DNA of 64,000 nt from Phaeobacter sp. A36a-5a (GTDB lineage: Bacteria; Pseudomonadota; Alphaproteobacteria; Rhodobacterales; Rhodobacteraceae). The translations under genes and the position numbers were made by a program. Under the pieces are notes generated by a model. It was not told the DNA's origin. It was given only the letters and a program-made list of their open reading frames with translations, and ran no database searches. Location: assembly GCF_037911135.1 (NCBI RefSeq), contig NZ_JBBLYU010000005.1:1-64000 (forward strand). The letters are read 5' to 3'. Positions within the stretch are counted from its first letter, which is position 1, and every line of letters starts with the position of its first letter. Shown here one piece after another: positions 16,572 through 26,460 of the stretch.

Positions 16572-17732
16572 ATGTCGCTAAGAAAACTAACAACCGCAGC
16601 GGTACTGGCCATGGCCCTGCCGACGCTTGGACTTGCTCAGCAGGGCGTGTCAGAGACTGAAGTTCGATTTGCACAGGTCGCCGCACTTGAGGGTCCGGCT
16701 TCGGCGCTGGGGCAGGGGATGCAGCTTGGCCTGCAAGCCGCGTTTGCCGAGGCGAATGCTGCGGGTGGTGTTCACGGACGCAGCATCGTTCTGGACAGCA
16801 TGGATGACAGCTATGAACCTGACCGATCGGCCACGCTGGTCAAACAGGTGATTGCTGATGATCAGCATATTGGCCTGATCGGCGCTGTTGGCACCCCGAC
16901 CGCATCGGCAACGCAGCCGATCGCGACCGAGGCTGGCATGCCGTTTATCGGCCCCTTCACCGGTGCTGGTTTCCTGCGCGATGCAAGCCACGGGAACATC
17001 TTCAACGTCCGTGCCACATATGCGGCGGAAACCGAAGCCTGGATTGCCCATCTGGTGGATGAGCTGAACATGAGTTCCATCGCGCTGCTCTATCAGGATG
17101 ATGGTTTTGGTCGCGTAGGCCTGGCTGGTGTTACCGCGGCACTGGAAAAACGCGGCATGACCCTCGCCGCCGAGGGCACATATACCCGCAATACCACCGC
17201 TGTGAAGAAGGCGCTTCTGACCATCCGCAAGGCCGAACCGGATGCGGTTGTGATGGTTGGCGCTTATAAGCCGGTTGCCGAATTCATCAAGCTGGCGCGC
17301 AAGCTGAAGTTCAATCCGACCTTCGTGAATATTTCCTTTGTGGGGTCCGACGCGCTGGCGAAGGAACTGGGCGAGGCCGGTGAAGGTGTGATTATCAGCC
17401 AGGTTGTGCCGTTCCCATGGGACACTTCGCTGCCAGTCGTGGCGCAGTACCAATCCGCACTGAAGGCGGTGGATGCCGCAGCCGAGCCGGGTTTCGTGAC
17501 ACTTGAAGGGTATCTGACAGGTCGTCTGGCCATCCGCGCTCTGGAAGAGGCAGGTGCCGAGCTGACCCGTGAAAGCTATCTCGCGGCCTTCGCCGGGCTG
17601 AGTGAGGTGGATTTGGGCGGAGTCACCATGCGTTTTGGTCCGGATGACAACCAGGGCATGGATGACGTCTTCCTGACCCATATCGCCAAGGATGGCAGCT
17701 TCCAGCCTGTCGTGGCAGGCGGCGAATCCTGA
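16572..17732 (+). CDS. LivJ-like periplasmic binding protein without a transporter
   Basis: Type I periplasmic binding protein of the branched-chain amino acid/amide family, 386 residues. It has a signal peptide of about 20 residues (LTTAAVLAMALPTLGLAQQ), then FAQVAALEGPASALGQGMQLG, GAVGTPTASATQPIATEAGMP and GAYKPVAEFIKLARK, typical of LivJ/AmiC folds. AAAGGTGGAG precedes ATG 16572, which is preferred over the GTG at 16560. No permease or ATPase gene adjoins it. The next gene is a large chemoreceptor 100 bp downstream, so the protein may act as its soluble ligand-binding partner rather than in uptake; this is inferred from context. Confidence 0.85.
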   Translation: MSLRKLTTAAVLAMALPTLGLAQQGVSETEVRFAQVAALEGPASALGQGMQLGLQAAFAEANAAGGVHGRSIVLDSMDDSYEPDRSATLVKQVIADDQHIGLIGAVGTPTASATQPIATEAGMPFIGPFTGAGFLRDASHGNIFNVRATYAAETEAWIAHLVDELNMSSIALLYQDDGFGRVGLAGVTAALEKRGMTLAAEGTYTRNTTAVKKALLTIRKAEPDAVVMVGAYKPVAEFIKLARKLKFNPTFVNISFVGSDALAKELGEAGEGVIISQVVPFPWDTSLPVVAQYQSALKAVDAAAEPGFVTLEGYLTGRLAIRALEEAGAELTRESYLAAFAGLSEVDLGGVTMRFGPDDNQGMDDVFLTHIAKDGSFQPVVAGGES

Positions 17733-17742
17733 AAAAGCGCCA

Positions 17743-17769
17743 GATTGAGGCATGTCTGATGCCTCAATC
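17743..17769 (+). terminator. Perfect 11-bp hairpin between binding protein and chemoreceptor genes
   Basis: Arms GATTGAGGCAT and ATGCCTCAATC with loop GTCTG, starting 10 bp after the stop of the binding-protein gene. There is no T-run, so it may be a weak terminator, an RNA-stabilising stem or an operator. It contains an ATG (17752) that opens the downstream frame, which argues against that ATG as the chemoreceptor start. Confidence 0.55.
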
Positions 17770-17832
17770 ACCCGGCCTCTGCCGGATTTCTGTGCAAAAC
17801 CGAGTGGTTTTAATGGACTCATGGGGCGAATA

Positions 17833-20538
17833 ATGACGAAGCAGACACGTAAACGCGCGACACGGCGGTGGAATCCGTTGTCCAGTATTCGCGCCAAGAT
17901 GTTTCTTATCCTACTGGCGATGGCGGGTACTTCGGGGGCCATCGGCTATGCGGTGACGCGGGCGTTTGAACAGGTGGCCGGAGATGTGCATGTCCTGTCC
18001 GGGGAAAAGCTTCCTGAACTGGAACTGAGCGGTCAGATGACCGCTGCTGCGGCCCGAACCAAGGACGCGATGGTTGCGGTGATGCTGGCTGATACGCTGA
18101 ATGCGCTCGACTTTGCCAAGAGCGATGTGACAACGGCGGTTCGCGCTCTTGATAGCGCGGTGGAACAGCTGCCCGAAGTGCTCCGTGATGAATTCAAACC
18201 AGATCTGGTTATGGTAGAGGAGGCGCTGGATGCCTCCATTGACGCCCGTACCATTGCTTTCAAGAATGCTGCGGCAGTGATCGCGATGACGGCCGAGCTG
18301 CAGGAAATGAGCAGCGCCATGCAGGTCACGCTCGCCGAGATGGCAAAGGAGGCCTATTCGAACCTCACCAAAGGCGGTGAGCAGACGATGTCTGCAGTCG
18401 ATGCGACTTTGACCGATCTGGTCGAGGTGAAATTTGCCACCCTGCAGTCGCTGTTGCAGGCGCGTGCGGAAATCAACCTGATTTCCGGTATAGCCCTTGC
18501 CATCGGCGATACCAAGGACCGTGCCATGCAGTCGATCCTGACCGATCTGGCCAAGGCATCGGATGGCCGTCTGAACGAGGTGATCAACACGCTGGAGGTC
18601 GAGGCGCCAGGTGTCGTACCGATCTTTGCCATCCGTGATGCTGCTGCGGTGCTGCAGAAGGCGGTTTCGCGCGCGGGTGCTCAGTCCAGCGCCCTGCGTC
18701 AGGAGGTGCTGAGTGCGCGCCTGTCCAGCGATACCGAACTGGCCACTGCCGTCGATGACATGGTGTTTGAGGTGACATTGGCGGCTGACGATGCCAGCAC
18801 CGACAGCAAGAAGGCAATTCAGGGTCTGCTTGCGAATGAGGTCGGTTTTCTCAACACATTGCTTGAGATCAATACCTGGATCAGCAATTTCCAGGTCGCA
18901 GCATTGGATGTCGTGACCGCGCAGGGTCTGGTGCAGACCCGCGCTGCTGCCGAACCGATGGAGCGAGCCGCTGCCGCTCTTGCAGACTACAAGACGTTTG
19001 ACGAAGGACGGCTGGCCGCGCAGCTCGACGAGATCATCACGCTGGCGGCACCCGATCAGGGGCTGGCGGTTTTCCGAATTGCCTCGCTCACGGCGGACGC
19101 GGATGCGACCAAAGCGGCCAATGCAACCGCCAATGCGGTGCTTCAGATCGCGAGCCGTGCCTCGCTTCTTGGCTCCGGCAGCCGGGGTGAAATTGCCTAT
19201 ATGGCCACCGACATTGCAGCGACCGTAGACGAGGCTCGCGCCAATATCGAACGGATGCTGATGGTGGCGGGCGGGCTCCTGATGGTGGCGCTGCTGCTGA
19301 CCCATTTCCTGGTCCAACGACCGCTCAACGCGATCAGCCGGACCACCGAGCGGCTCGCCGATGGTGATCTGAGCCCGATCAAGGGATTTGAGCGCACCAG
19401 CGACGAGATCTACCGCATTGCACAGGCATTGACCGTGTTCCGTGACGGGTTGGTGGAGAAAGAGGAACTGTCCAAGGCCACCGAGGAGGAGCGCGCGATC
19501 CATCAGGCGCAGCAGACCGCTGCCGTCACGGCGATCGGTCAGGGTTTGGCCCGGCTTGCACAGGGCGACCTTTCGGCGCGGATCAACGAAGAACTGACCG
19601 AGGGCTACGCCCAGTTGCAGGCGGATTTCAATCAGACGGTTGAGACCTTGAGCAGAACCGTGATGGATATGGTGCATGTTGCCTCTTCCATTCGCAATGG
19701 CGCCGATGAGATCAGCCAGGCTTCCGATGATCTGTCGCGGCGGACCGAAAGCCAGGCGGCGACGCTGGAGGAGACCGCCGCTGCCCTGGATGAGCTGACA
19801 GCCAGTGTGAAATCCGCAGCTGAGGGCGCGCGTTCGGTTGAGACCACCACCCAGGCCGCAAAGAGCGAAGCGATCGAGAATGGCAGCGTTGTCAGCAGCG
19901 CGGTCTCTGCGATGACGGAAATCGAGGAGAGCTCCAAACATATCGCGCAGATCATCAGCGTGATTGATGACATTGCGTTCCAGACCAATCTTCTGGCTCT
20001 GAACGCCGGTGTCGAAGCGGCGCGCGCTGGCGAAGCGGGTCGTGGGTTTGCGGTTGTTGCCTCCGAAGTGCGTGGCCTGTCGCAGCGCACATCCGAGGCG
20101 GCGCGGGAAATCAAGACATTGATCAGCGAGAGCTCGAAGAAGGTCGACTACGGCGTCGAACTCGTCGGCAAGGCTGGCACTGCGCTGAGCGGCATCGTGG
20201 CACAGGTCGGGCAGATCTCGCAGCAGGTCTCCGATATCGCCGATGGCGCGACGGCCCAGTCCACCGGGCTGCATGAGATCAATATCGGCATGTCGCAGCT
20301 GGATCAGGTGACCCAGCAGAATGCGGCAATGGTGGAGCAATCCACCGCCGCCAGCCATATGCTGCGCGGTGATGCGACCAAGCTGGCGGAGCTGGTGGCG
20401 ATTTTCACCGTAGCAGGAGACGGGTCCGAGACCCCGGAGGCGGTGGTCGATGCCGCTGAGCAACACACGTCCGGTGACGGCTGGGAGGAGCAGGACATGT
20501 GGGCTGATGAGCCGGAAGATTGGCAGAACACCGGCTAA
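17833..20538 (+). CDS. Methyl-accepting chemotaxis protein with large periplasmic domain
   Basis: Chemoreceptor of 901 residues from ATG 17833 (ATG 17821 also possible; 17752 lies in a hairpin). Order: TM1 near 20-40; an unusually long, mainly helical periplasmic domain of about 430 residues without a recognised sensor fold; TM2 near 475-495; HAMP; a second HAMP-like segment ([16 protein letters not shown]); cytoplasmic signalling coiled coil with the tip [20 protein letters not shown] near 711. The acidic tail [12 protein letters not shown] could be a divergent CheR/CheB tether. It relays ligand signals to CheA/CheW, which are not in the window. A terminator follows at 20571. Confidence 0.92.
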   Translation: MTKQTRKRATRRWNPLSSIRAKMFLILLAMAGTSGAIGYAVTRAFEQVAGDVHVLSGEKLPELELSGQMTAAAARTKDAMVAVMLADTLNALDFAKSDVTTAVRALDSAVEQLPEVLRDEFKPDLVMVEEALDASIDARTIAFKNAAAVIAMTAELQEMSSAMQVTLAEMAKEAYSNLTKGGEQTMSAVDATLTDLVEVKFATLQSLLQARAEINLISGIALAIGDTKDRAMQSILTDLAKASDGRLNEVINTLEVEAPGVVPIFAIRDAAAVLQKAVSRAGAQSSALRQEVLSARLSSDTELATAVDDMVFEVTLAADDASTDSKKAIQGLLANEVGFLNTLLEINTWISNFQVAALDVVTAQGLVQTRAAAEPMERAAAALADYKTFDEGRLAAQLDEIITLAAPDQGLAVFRIASLTADADATKAANATANAVLQIASRASLLGSGSRGEIAYMATDIAATVDEARANIERMLMVAGGLLMVALLLTHFLVQRPLNAISRTTERLADGDLSPIKGFERTSDEIYRIAQALTVFRDGLVEKEELSKATEEERAIHQAQQTAAVTAIGQGLARLAQGDLSARINEELTEGYAQLQADFNQTVETLSRTVMDMVHVASSIRNGADEISQASDDLSRRTESQAATLEETAAALDELTASVKSAAEGARSVETTTQAAKSEAIENGSVVSSAVSAMTEIEESSKHIAQIISVIDDIAFQTNLLALNAGVEAARAGEAGRGFAVVASEVRGLSQRTSEAAREIKTLISESSKKVDYGVELVGKAGTALSGIVAQVGQISQQVSDIADGATAQSTGLHEINIGMSQLDQVTQQNAAMVEQSTAASHMLRGDATKLAELVAIFTVAGDGSETPEAVVDAAEQHTSGDGWEEQDMWADEPEDWQNTG

Positions 20539-20570
20539 GCCTATCCTGATTTAGGTGTCGATTCATCTGT

Positions 20571-20609
20571 GACCGCAGCCGCCTTAGCGCCGCTGCGGTC
20601 GCGGTTTTT
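20571..20609 (+). terminator. Intrinsic terminator after the first chemoreceptor gene
   Basis: Stem GACCGCAGC / GCTGCGGTC (9 bp) with a 12-nt loop, followed by GCGGTTTTT. It lies 33 bp after the stop codon. Confidence 0.7.
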
Positions 20610-20745
20610 GGGGGGACGTTTCTCGGAGCCGCTAAAGACCCGTGTCAGGATCGCGAAGAGCGCGCCGTCGCATCCGGCCTGTATTCGGGCAGCACGCGCT
20701 ACAGGGCGTAGAGATCGGATCCGCAAAGCCGTTAAGACTCATCGC

Positions 20746-22044
20746 CTAGCGGCGCGGATGGAGATCATCACCAATCGCGGCATGTCGGTGCTGTCGCCCA
20801 TGGCCATGCTTGGCCAGATGCGGGTGATCGTCGGGCAGTTCAGGGTGATCATGTGCCACCATATCGGCATTTCCGCGCCATAGCTTCGCGGCGAGCAAGA
20901 GACCGACGGCGGCAATCAGCCCGAGCACCAGAAAGGTCGTATTGAAACCGGCGCGGGCGCCGATCTGCCCTGCCAGCGGATAGGTCACCAGCCAGCAAGC
21001 ATGGCTGAGGGCAAACTGTGCGGCGAAGAGCGCCGGGCGATCTTCTGCATTAGCCGAGCGTCGCAGCAACCGCCCCGTTGGCGTCAGGGCCAGGCTGAAG
21101 CCAAAGCCAAGTATCATCCAAAGAACAACCAGAAGCAGGAAGCTGTTGGCCAATGGGCCGAGAAAGAGCCCGAAGGTGAGGATGGCGCCGCCTGCCAGCA
21201 TCGGCGGACGGTCCGGCATATGGTCCAGCATCCGTGGCAGCAGCAGCGCGGCCAGCATCGACCCGCCGCCAAAGGCCGCAAGGGCGATGGCCACCTCGGG
21301 TTCCTGCAGGCCGAAGCTGCCTTTCACCAACACAACCGTATTGACGATGACCATCGAGGAGGCCGCCGCAACGACAAGGTTCAGTGCCAGCAGGCCCCGC
21401 AGTCGCGGCGTCGCAAGATAGAGCCGTATGCCACGCGTCGTGCGAGCCCAGATCGTGCGCGGTTTGCCAGGCTGGGGTGATGGGATCGGCACGGATAGCA
21501 CCAATAGGGCAGAGGTCAGAAAACCGATGACCGTGCCTGCAAACAACATCGGGAAACTGACCACGGTCAGCAGTGCTGCCGCAAGTGCTGGCGACAGCAG
21601 GCTTTCCAAATCATAGGCAAGTCGCGACAGCGAGAGCGCGCGCGTATATTCTGCCTCATCCGGCAGCACATCGGGAATGGTCGCCTGAAACGTCGGCGTA
21701 AAGCCCGCAGAGGCGGCCTGCATCAGGAAAATGAGGCAATAGATCTGCCAGATATCGGTGACAAAGGGCAGCGCGAGCGCCACACCAGCGCGGATCAGGT
21801 CGAGCGAGACCAGCATGGTGCGCCGGGGCAGCCTATCGGCCAGGGCGGCGGCGATTGGAGCGAGGCCGACATAGGCCACCATCTTGATCGCGAGGGCCGT
21901 GCCGAGAACAACGCCGGCGTCCTCCCCTGCGATCTGCCATGCCAGCAGGCCAAGCGCAACCGTCGCCAGCCCGGTGCCGAGCAGCGCAATGACCTGTGCG
22001 GCCAGCAGGTGACGATAGGTCCGATTTGCAAGAACAGTGAGCAT
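20746..22044 (-). CDS. MFS exporter with histidine-rich C-terminal tail
   Basis: Major facilitator protein of 432 residues with about 12 transmembrane segments. ALADRLPRRTMLVSLDLIRAG near residue 68 is the typical loop 2-3 signature of the EntS-like/drug exporter group of MFS. The last ~45 residues are hydrophilic and rich in histidine (HDHPELPDDHPHLAKHGHG), which suggests metal binding at the cytoplasmic face. Substrate unknown; family relatives export siderophores, macrolides or other small molecules. It is followed tail to tail by the chemoreceptor terminator region and preceded, same strand, by the LysR gene with 123 bp between. Confidence 0.82.
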   Translation of the reverse strand: MLTVLANRTYRHLLAAQVIALLGTGLATVALGLLAWQIAGEDAGVVLGTALAIKMVAYVGLAPIAAALADRLPRRTMLVSLDLIRAGVALALPFVTDIWQIYCLIFLMQAASAGFTPTFQATIPDVLPDEAEYTRALSLSRLAYDLESLLSPALAAALLTVVSFPMLFAGTVIGFLTSALLVLSVPIPSPQPGKPRTIWARTTRGIRLYLATPRLRGLLALNLVVAAASSMVIVNTVVLVKGSFGLQEPEVAIALAAFGGGSMLAALLLPRMLDHMPDRPPMLAGGAILTFGLFLGPLANSFLLLVVLWMILGFGFSLALTPTGRLLRRSANAEDRPALFAAQFALSHACWLVTYPLAGQIGARAGFNTTFLVLGLIAAVGLLLAAKLWRGNADMVAHDHPELPDDHPHLAKHGHGRQHRHAAIGDDLHPRR

Positions 22045-22167
22045 TCCGACCTATTCATATATGTTGACTGGAGTTACCGCGCGGCGCAGCCGCCAGGTCT
22101 CTCGTGATCAGGGCGCGGGATTGCCGGGTTTGGCTGGCCTGTCGGCGTGGTCTGTTTCCCGCTGACC

Positions 22168-23094
22168 CTAGCCCGCCGCAGGCGGTGTGGCAATCGCGGC
22201 GGCGACACGTTCGGCAGTTAGATGCGCCTGGGTTTGCAGCCAGTCGACAAGCGTGCTCACCTCAGGCCGATGGCTGTTTCGATCCGAGGGCAGCACCAGA
22301 TAATGGCCATGCTGGGTCGACAGGGCAATATCGCTGGCGCGGCGCAATGTGCCGCGCTCAAGATACGGCTGGGCAAAGACATCAGCAACCAGAGCAACGC
22401 CCAGACCACGGTTGGCCAGTTCAAGTGCAATCAGCGATTGGTCGACCTTGTAGGCTGGTTCGGGGACTGTAACGCCGGGGGCGTGCAGCGCAAAGAAATG
22501 GCGCCAGGTGTCGACAACGCCGGTCATTTCGATCAGTGGCAATCTGTCCAATTCGGAGCAGGGGGAAGTGCCTAGCAGGCTGGGTGTCGCCACTGCAATG
22601 ACGGTGTTCTGGAGCAGCGGCAAGACGGGGCCATCGCGCCAGCTGCCATCGCCATAGCGAATGTCGACATCTATCGATTCGCCCTGCGACAGCTCACTCC
22701 ATGATGACGACAGCACCCGAAGCCGACTGGCGGGATATTGTTTTCTGTAGTCGCCCAGCAATGGCATCAGCCACAGGAGGTTCAGAGACGTGAGACAGCG
22801 CAGGGTCACCTCCTGCTCTGTCCCTTTGCCAAAGAGATTGCAGGTGGTCGCGTCAATATCGGCAAAAGCCTTGGCCACCACGGGCAGATAGGCATGTCCC
22901 AGCCGTGTGAGGCTGAGCAGCTTGTGGTCGCGGCGGAACAGCTTGTGGCCCAGCTGCGCCTCAAGCCCGCGAACCTGATAGCTGACCGCAGAAGGTGTGA
23001 GGCCCAGCTCCTTCGCCGCCAGTGTGAAGCTGCCGTGCCGCGCACTGGCATCAAAGGCACGGAGCCAATTCATCGGAGGAAGATCGCTGTACAT
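22168..23094 (-). CDS. LysR-family transcriptional regulator (GcvA-like)
   Basis: 308 residues: an N-terminal winged helix-turn-helix (PPMNWLRAFDASARHGSFTL through GLTPSAVSYQVRGLEAQLG) and a C-terminal substrate-binding domain. The opening PPMNWLRAF is characteristic of the GcvA-like subgroup. It is transcribed divergently from the GMC oxidoreductase/enolase-superfamily pair, with a 118-bp shared promoter region, the classic arrangement for a LysR regulator activating its neighbour. Its effector is probably the substrate of that pair; this is an inference. Confidence 0.88.
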   Translation of the reverse strand: MYSDLPPMNWLRAFDASARHGSFTLAAKELGLTPSAVSYQVRGLEAQLGHKLFRRDHKLLSLTRLGHAYLPVVAKAFADIDATTCNLFGKGTEQEVTLRCLTSLNLLWLMPLLGDYRKQYPASRLRVLSSSWSELSQGESIDVDIRYGDGSWRDGPVLPLLQNTVIAVATPSLLGTSPCSELDRLPLIEMTGVVDTWRHFFALHAPGVTVPEPAYKVDQSLIALELANRGLGVALVADVFAQPYLERGTLRRASDIALSTQHGHYLVLPSDRNSHRPEVSTLVDWLQTQAHLTAERVAAAIATPPAAG

Positions 23095-23212
23095 AGGCGC
23101 AGAATACCCATGCTGCGAATTTTTTTAAGGTAGCGACGAACTATTTTTCGTTTCCGCTTTGCGATCAGCTTTGTCACGATCTGACGATAAAGACTTTGCG
23201 GACGGTCAGGCA

Positions 23213-24823
23213 GTGACGCGATTTGACTACATTATTATTGGCGCAGGGTCTGCGGGATGTGTGCTGGCGGAGCGGCTGAGCCGCTGCGGCCGCCATAAGG
23301 TGCTTGTCCTTGAGGCTGGCGGGCGTGGGCGCTCCCCCTGGATTGCGCTGCCTCTGGGCTACGGCAAGACGTTTTTTGATCCTGCGGTGAACTGGAAATA
23401 TGAAAGCGAACCCGAGGCGACGCTCGCGGGGCGGCGCGGCTACTGGCCGCGTGGCAAGGGGGTTGGTGGTTCGGGCGCAATCAATGCTCTGGTCTATGCC
23501 CGCGGGGTGCCGCAGGATTTTGACGATTGGGAGGCCGCGGGCGCGACGGGCTGGAACTGGGAGACCGTGCATCAGTCCTACAAGGCGATGGAAACCCAAG
23601 TGGCGCCCGATGGGCGGCGGCAGGGAAGCGGTGCGCTGCATGTGCAGGATGTATCGGACCAGATACACCCGGCGAACCGGCATTTCTTTGCCGCGGCGGC
23701 TGAACTGGACCTGCCGAGTACCGGCAATATCAACGATCCCGGTGGCGAAGGCGCGGCGGTCTATCGGATCAACACAAGCGGTGGTCGCCGGATGCATTCG
23801 GCGCGGGCATTTCTGGCACCCGCGCTAAAGCGGATGAATGTGACCTTGATGACCGGTGCGCTTGTGGAACGGATCATTTTTGACGGTCGGCGTGCCGTTT
23901 CGGTACAGCTACGGCGGCGCGGCAGATTGATGACGATATCGGCCGGACGTGAGATCATCCTGTCCGCCGGGGCTGTTGCCTCGCCCTGTCTTCTGCAGCA
24001 ATCGGGGATCGGTCCTGCGGATCTGCTGAGCAGGCACGGGATCGAGGTGGTTCAGGAGCAGGCCCATGTTGGTGGAAATTTGCAGGACCATCTGGGGATC
24101 AACTATTATTTTCGCGCCACAGAGCCGACCCTTAACAATGTGTTGTCGCCCTTGACCGGAAAGCTCCACGCCGCCCTGCAGTATGCGATACGCCGCAGGG
24201 GCCCGCTGGCGCTGTCGGTGAACCAATGCGGCGGGTTTTTCCGCAGCGCGCCGCATCTGGGCCGCCCTGACCAGCAGCTCTATTTCAATCCGGTGACCTA
24301 TACCACTACGCCTGACGGCAAGCGTGAGGTGATCCAGCCAGATCCGTTTGCCGGGTTCATTATCGGCTTTCAACCCGCCCGTCCGACCAGCAGGGGCCGG
24401 ATCGACATTCGCAGCGCCGACCCAACTGCCCCTCCGCTGATTCAGCCCGGCTCTCTCGCGACTGAGGAAGACCGCGCGCAGGTTATCGCAGGGGGGCTGC
24501 TCTGCCAGAGGTTGGCAGGCACATCGGCATTGACCCGGCTGATCGAGGCTCCAATGGGGCCTGATCTGCGGCAGATGGCAGATGCCGACATCCTGTCGGA
24601 TTTCCGCGAACGCTGTGGCACGGTGTTTCATCCGGTCGGGACCTGCCGTATGGGGGCGGATGCAAGCACCGCCGTTGTCTGCCCCAAGCTGAAGCTGCAC
24701 GGGTTTGACGGGCTGCGGGTCGTGGATGCCTCGGTCTTTCCCAATATCACCTCGGGCAATACCAATGCTCCGACTATGATGCTGGCCCATCGGGCGGCTG
24801 ATCTTATTTTGGAGGCCGGATGA
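23213..24823 (+). CDS. GMC-family FAD oxidoreductase
   Basis: FAD-dependent alcohol/choline dehydrogenase-like enzyme, 536 residues from GTG 23213 (AGG just upstream). An in-frame TTG at 23159 would add 18 residues before the conserved fold and is less likely. FAD-binding IIIGAGSAGCVLAERLS is near residue 8, GMC signature 1 RGKGVGGSGAINALVYARG near 80, signature 2 SAGAVASPCLLQQSG near 252, and the active-site HPVGTCRMG near 474 with SGNTNAPTMM near 514. It oxidises a primary or secondary alcohol; the substrate is unknown. ATGA overlap with the next gene means coupled translation and a shared pathway, probably under the divergent LysR regulator. Confidence 0.88.
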   Translation: MTRFDYIIIGAGSAGCVLAERLSRCGRHKVLVLEAGGRGRSPWIALPLGYGKTFFDPAVNWKYESEPEATLAGRRGYWPRGKGVGGSGAINALVYARGVPQDFDDWEAAGATGWNWETVHQSYKAMETQVAPDGRRQGSGALHVQDVSDQIHPANRHFFAAAAELDLPSTGNINDPGGEGAAVYRINTSGGRRMHSARAFLAPALKRMNVTLMTGALVERIIFDGRRAVSVQLRRRGRLMTISAGREIILSAGAVASPCLLQQSGIGPADLLSRHGIEVVQEQAHVGGNLQDHLGINYYFRATEPTLNNVLSPLTGKLHAALQYAIRRRGPLALSVNQCGGFFRSAPHLGRPDQQLYFNPVTYTTTPDGKREVIQPDPFAGFIIGFQPARPTSRGRIDIRSADPTAPPLIQPGSLATEEDRAQVIAGGLLCQRLAGTSALTRLIEAPMGPDLRQMADADILSDFRERCGTVFHPVGTCRMGADASTAVVCPKLKLHGFDGLRVVDASVFPNITSGNTNAPTMMLAHRAADLILEAG

Positions 24824-25989
24824 ATACGCCCTATTCAGCCTCGGGTGCGGTGCCGCTGCAGGATGATCGCGGACAACAGGACATCGGGCCGCGCATTTGC
24901 CGGATCGAGACATTCTGCACGCCCTTGGTGGGGTTTGTCCGGGTTACCTCGGAGGATGGCCAGCAGGGTTGGGGGCAGGTTTCGACCTATAACAGCGATC
25001 TGACCTGCGAGATCCTTCATCGGCAGGTGGCGCCCTGGGCCTTGGGCCGGGGTATGGATGCGCTTGAGGCGGTGATCACCGAGATCCCGCTGCGCGAGCA
25101 TAAATATCCGGGCACCTATCTGCGGCGTGCGATGGCGGGCTTTGATACGGCGGTGTGGGATTGGCGCGGCCGGGTGGCCGAAAAACCAGTGGCGGTGTTG
25201 CTGGGCGGGTCGCCGGGTCCGATCCGGGCCTATGCCTCTTCGATGCGGCGCGATATCACACCACAGGACGAGGCGGATCGGCTCAAGGCCCTGCGTGACA
25301 GCCACGGGTTTGACGCATTCAAGGTGCGGGTCGGCGCCGAATGCGGCGAAGACCGGGATGAATGGCCGGGGCGGACGGAGACGATCATTCCGACGATCCG
25401 GGCAGCATTGGGAGATCGGGTCTCCCTGCTGGTTGATGGCAATTCCGGGTTTTCCCCGAAACGCGCCATTGAGGTAGGCCAGCACCTGCAGGACCATGGG
25501 TATGAGCATTTCGAGGAACCCTGCCCCTATTGGATGCTGGAGCAGACGGCGGAGGTGACCCGCGCGCTGGATCTGGATGTGGCGGGCGGTGAGCAGGATT
25601 GGGATTTGCAGGTCTGGCGTCGTATGATCGAGATGCGCGCGGTTGACATCATCCAGCCGGATATCCTGTATCTGGGCGGGATGACGCGGAGTATGCAGGT
25701 TGCGCAGCTGGGTGCGGCGGCGGGGCTGCCCTGCACGCCGCATTGTGCGAACCTGTCTCTGGTTACCCTGTTCACGATGCATTTGCTCCGCGCCGTCGAT
25801 CTGCCCGGGCGCTATCTGGAATTCTCTATCGAGGGCGATGACTATTATCCCTGGCAGCGGGATCTGTTTGTCACTGATCCATTCCGCATCGACAACGGTC
25901 AGGCGACGGTCACTGATCAGCCCGGCTGGGGCATCGAGATCAACCCGGAGTGGCTGTCAAAGTCGACATATAACTGTAGCGAGATTTAG
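24820..25989 (+). CDS. Mandelate racemase/enolase-superfamily enzyme
   Basis: 389 residues, enolase superfamily, mandelate-racemase subgroup: abstracts a proton alpha to a carboxylate to racemise or dehydrate a sugar acid or similar compound. Likely catalytic and metal residues: KVR in FKVRVGA near 167 (KxR in place of KxK), D in LLVDGNSGF near 206, E in HFEEPCPYW near 232, E in AGGEQDWDL near 258, D in DIIQPDILYLGG near 284 and H in TPHCAN near 308, giving a D/H acid-base pair. It is translationally coupled to the GMC oxidoreductase. Substrate not predicted; the KxR variant should narrow it. Confidence 0.82.
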   Translation: MNTPYSASGAVPLQDDRGQQDIGPRICRIETFCTPLVGFVRVTSEDGQQGWGQVSTYNSDLTCEILHRQVAPWALGRGMDALEAVITEIPLREHKYPGTYLRRAMAGFDTAVWDWRGRVAEKPVAVLLGGSPGPIRAYASSMRRDITPQDEADRLKALRDSHGFDAFKVRVGAECGEDRDEWPGRTETIIPTIRAALGDRVSLLVDGNSGFSPKRAIEVGQHLQDHGYEHFEEPCPYWMLEQTAEVTRALDLDVAGGEQDWDLQVWRRMIEMRAVDIIQPDILYLGGMTRSMQVAQLGAAAGLPCTPHCANLSLVTLFTMHLLRAVDLPGRYLEFSIEGDDYYPWQRDLFVTDPFRIDNGQATVTDQPGWGIEINPEWLSKSTYNCSEI

Positions 25990-26161
25990 ATGTGCCCTGT
26001 GCGCTTCTGACGGCCGGTTGGTTCGGCGTCAGGGCGCTATCGAGCTGGCGCGCGAGTGGGGGTGTCGAGAAATTGACAAAAACACTCGTCTTTGTGGTTG
26101 CAGAGTGACCCGTCTCGCCCCATTTGTGGGCAAAGATGCCCGGTAACGCATAAGGTTCGAT

Positions 26162-26407
26162 ATGCCCAAGACTCCCAGCCCCTGCATTGATGTCTGCAAA
26201 TTCAAGCGTGAGGGACATTGCATCGGCTGTTCGATGACCAAGGCCCAGAAGTCGCTGTTCAAAGCGTTGAAGAAAGACAGCCACAGGCGCGCGTTTGTCA
26301 GGATGCTGACCGCGCAGCAGGGCCAGCTGGGAAAATACACACATTGGGACCTTGCCTACCGCAAGAAACTGGCAAAACGAAAAATCGCGGCAGAGGAGAT
26401 CCTCTGA
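26162..26407 (+). CDS. DUF1289 small cysteine-rich protein
   Basis: 81 residues with the DUF1289 pattern near the N-terminus: CIDVCKFKREGHCIGC, four cysteines likely to bind a metal ion, followed by a basic helical tail ending KKLAKRKIAAEEIL. The function of the family is unknown. It follows the enolase-superfamily gene by 172 bp on the same strand and converges on dps. Confidence 0.85.
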   Translation: MPKTPSPCIDVCKFKREGHCIGCSMTKAQKSLFKALKKDSHRRAFVRMLTAQQGQLGKYTHWDLAYRKKLAKRKIAAEEIL

Positions 26408-26460
26408 CCGCGATTATATGTCGTTACCGGCTAGGTTGTTCACCCACCGCCGTTGTCGTG

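Noticed and set aside
16650-17942. 430-codon frame opposite the LivJ-like gene
   Set aside because: Antisense shadow of a clear binding-protein gene.
17911-20466. 851-codon frame opposite the first chemoreceptor
   Set aside because: It is a mirror of the receptor's codon pattern with no recognisable domain; the forward protein is unmistakable.
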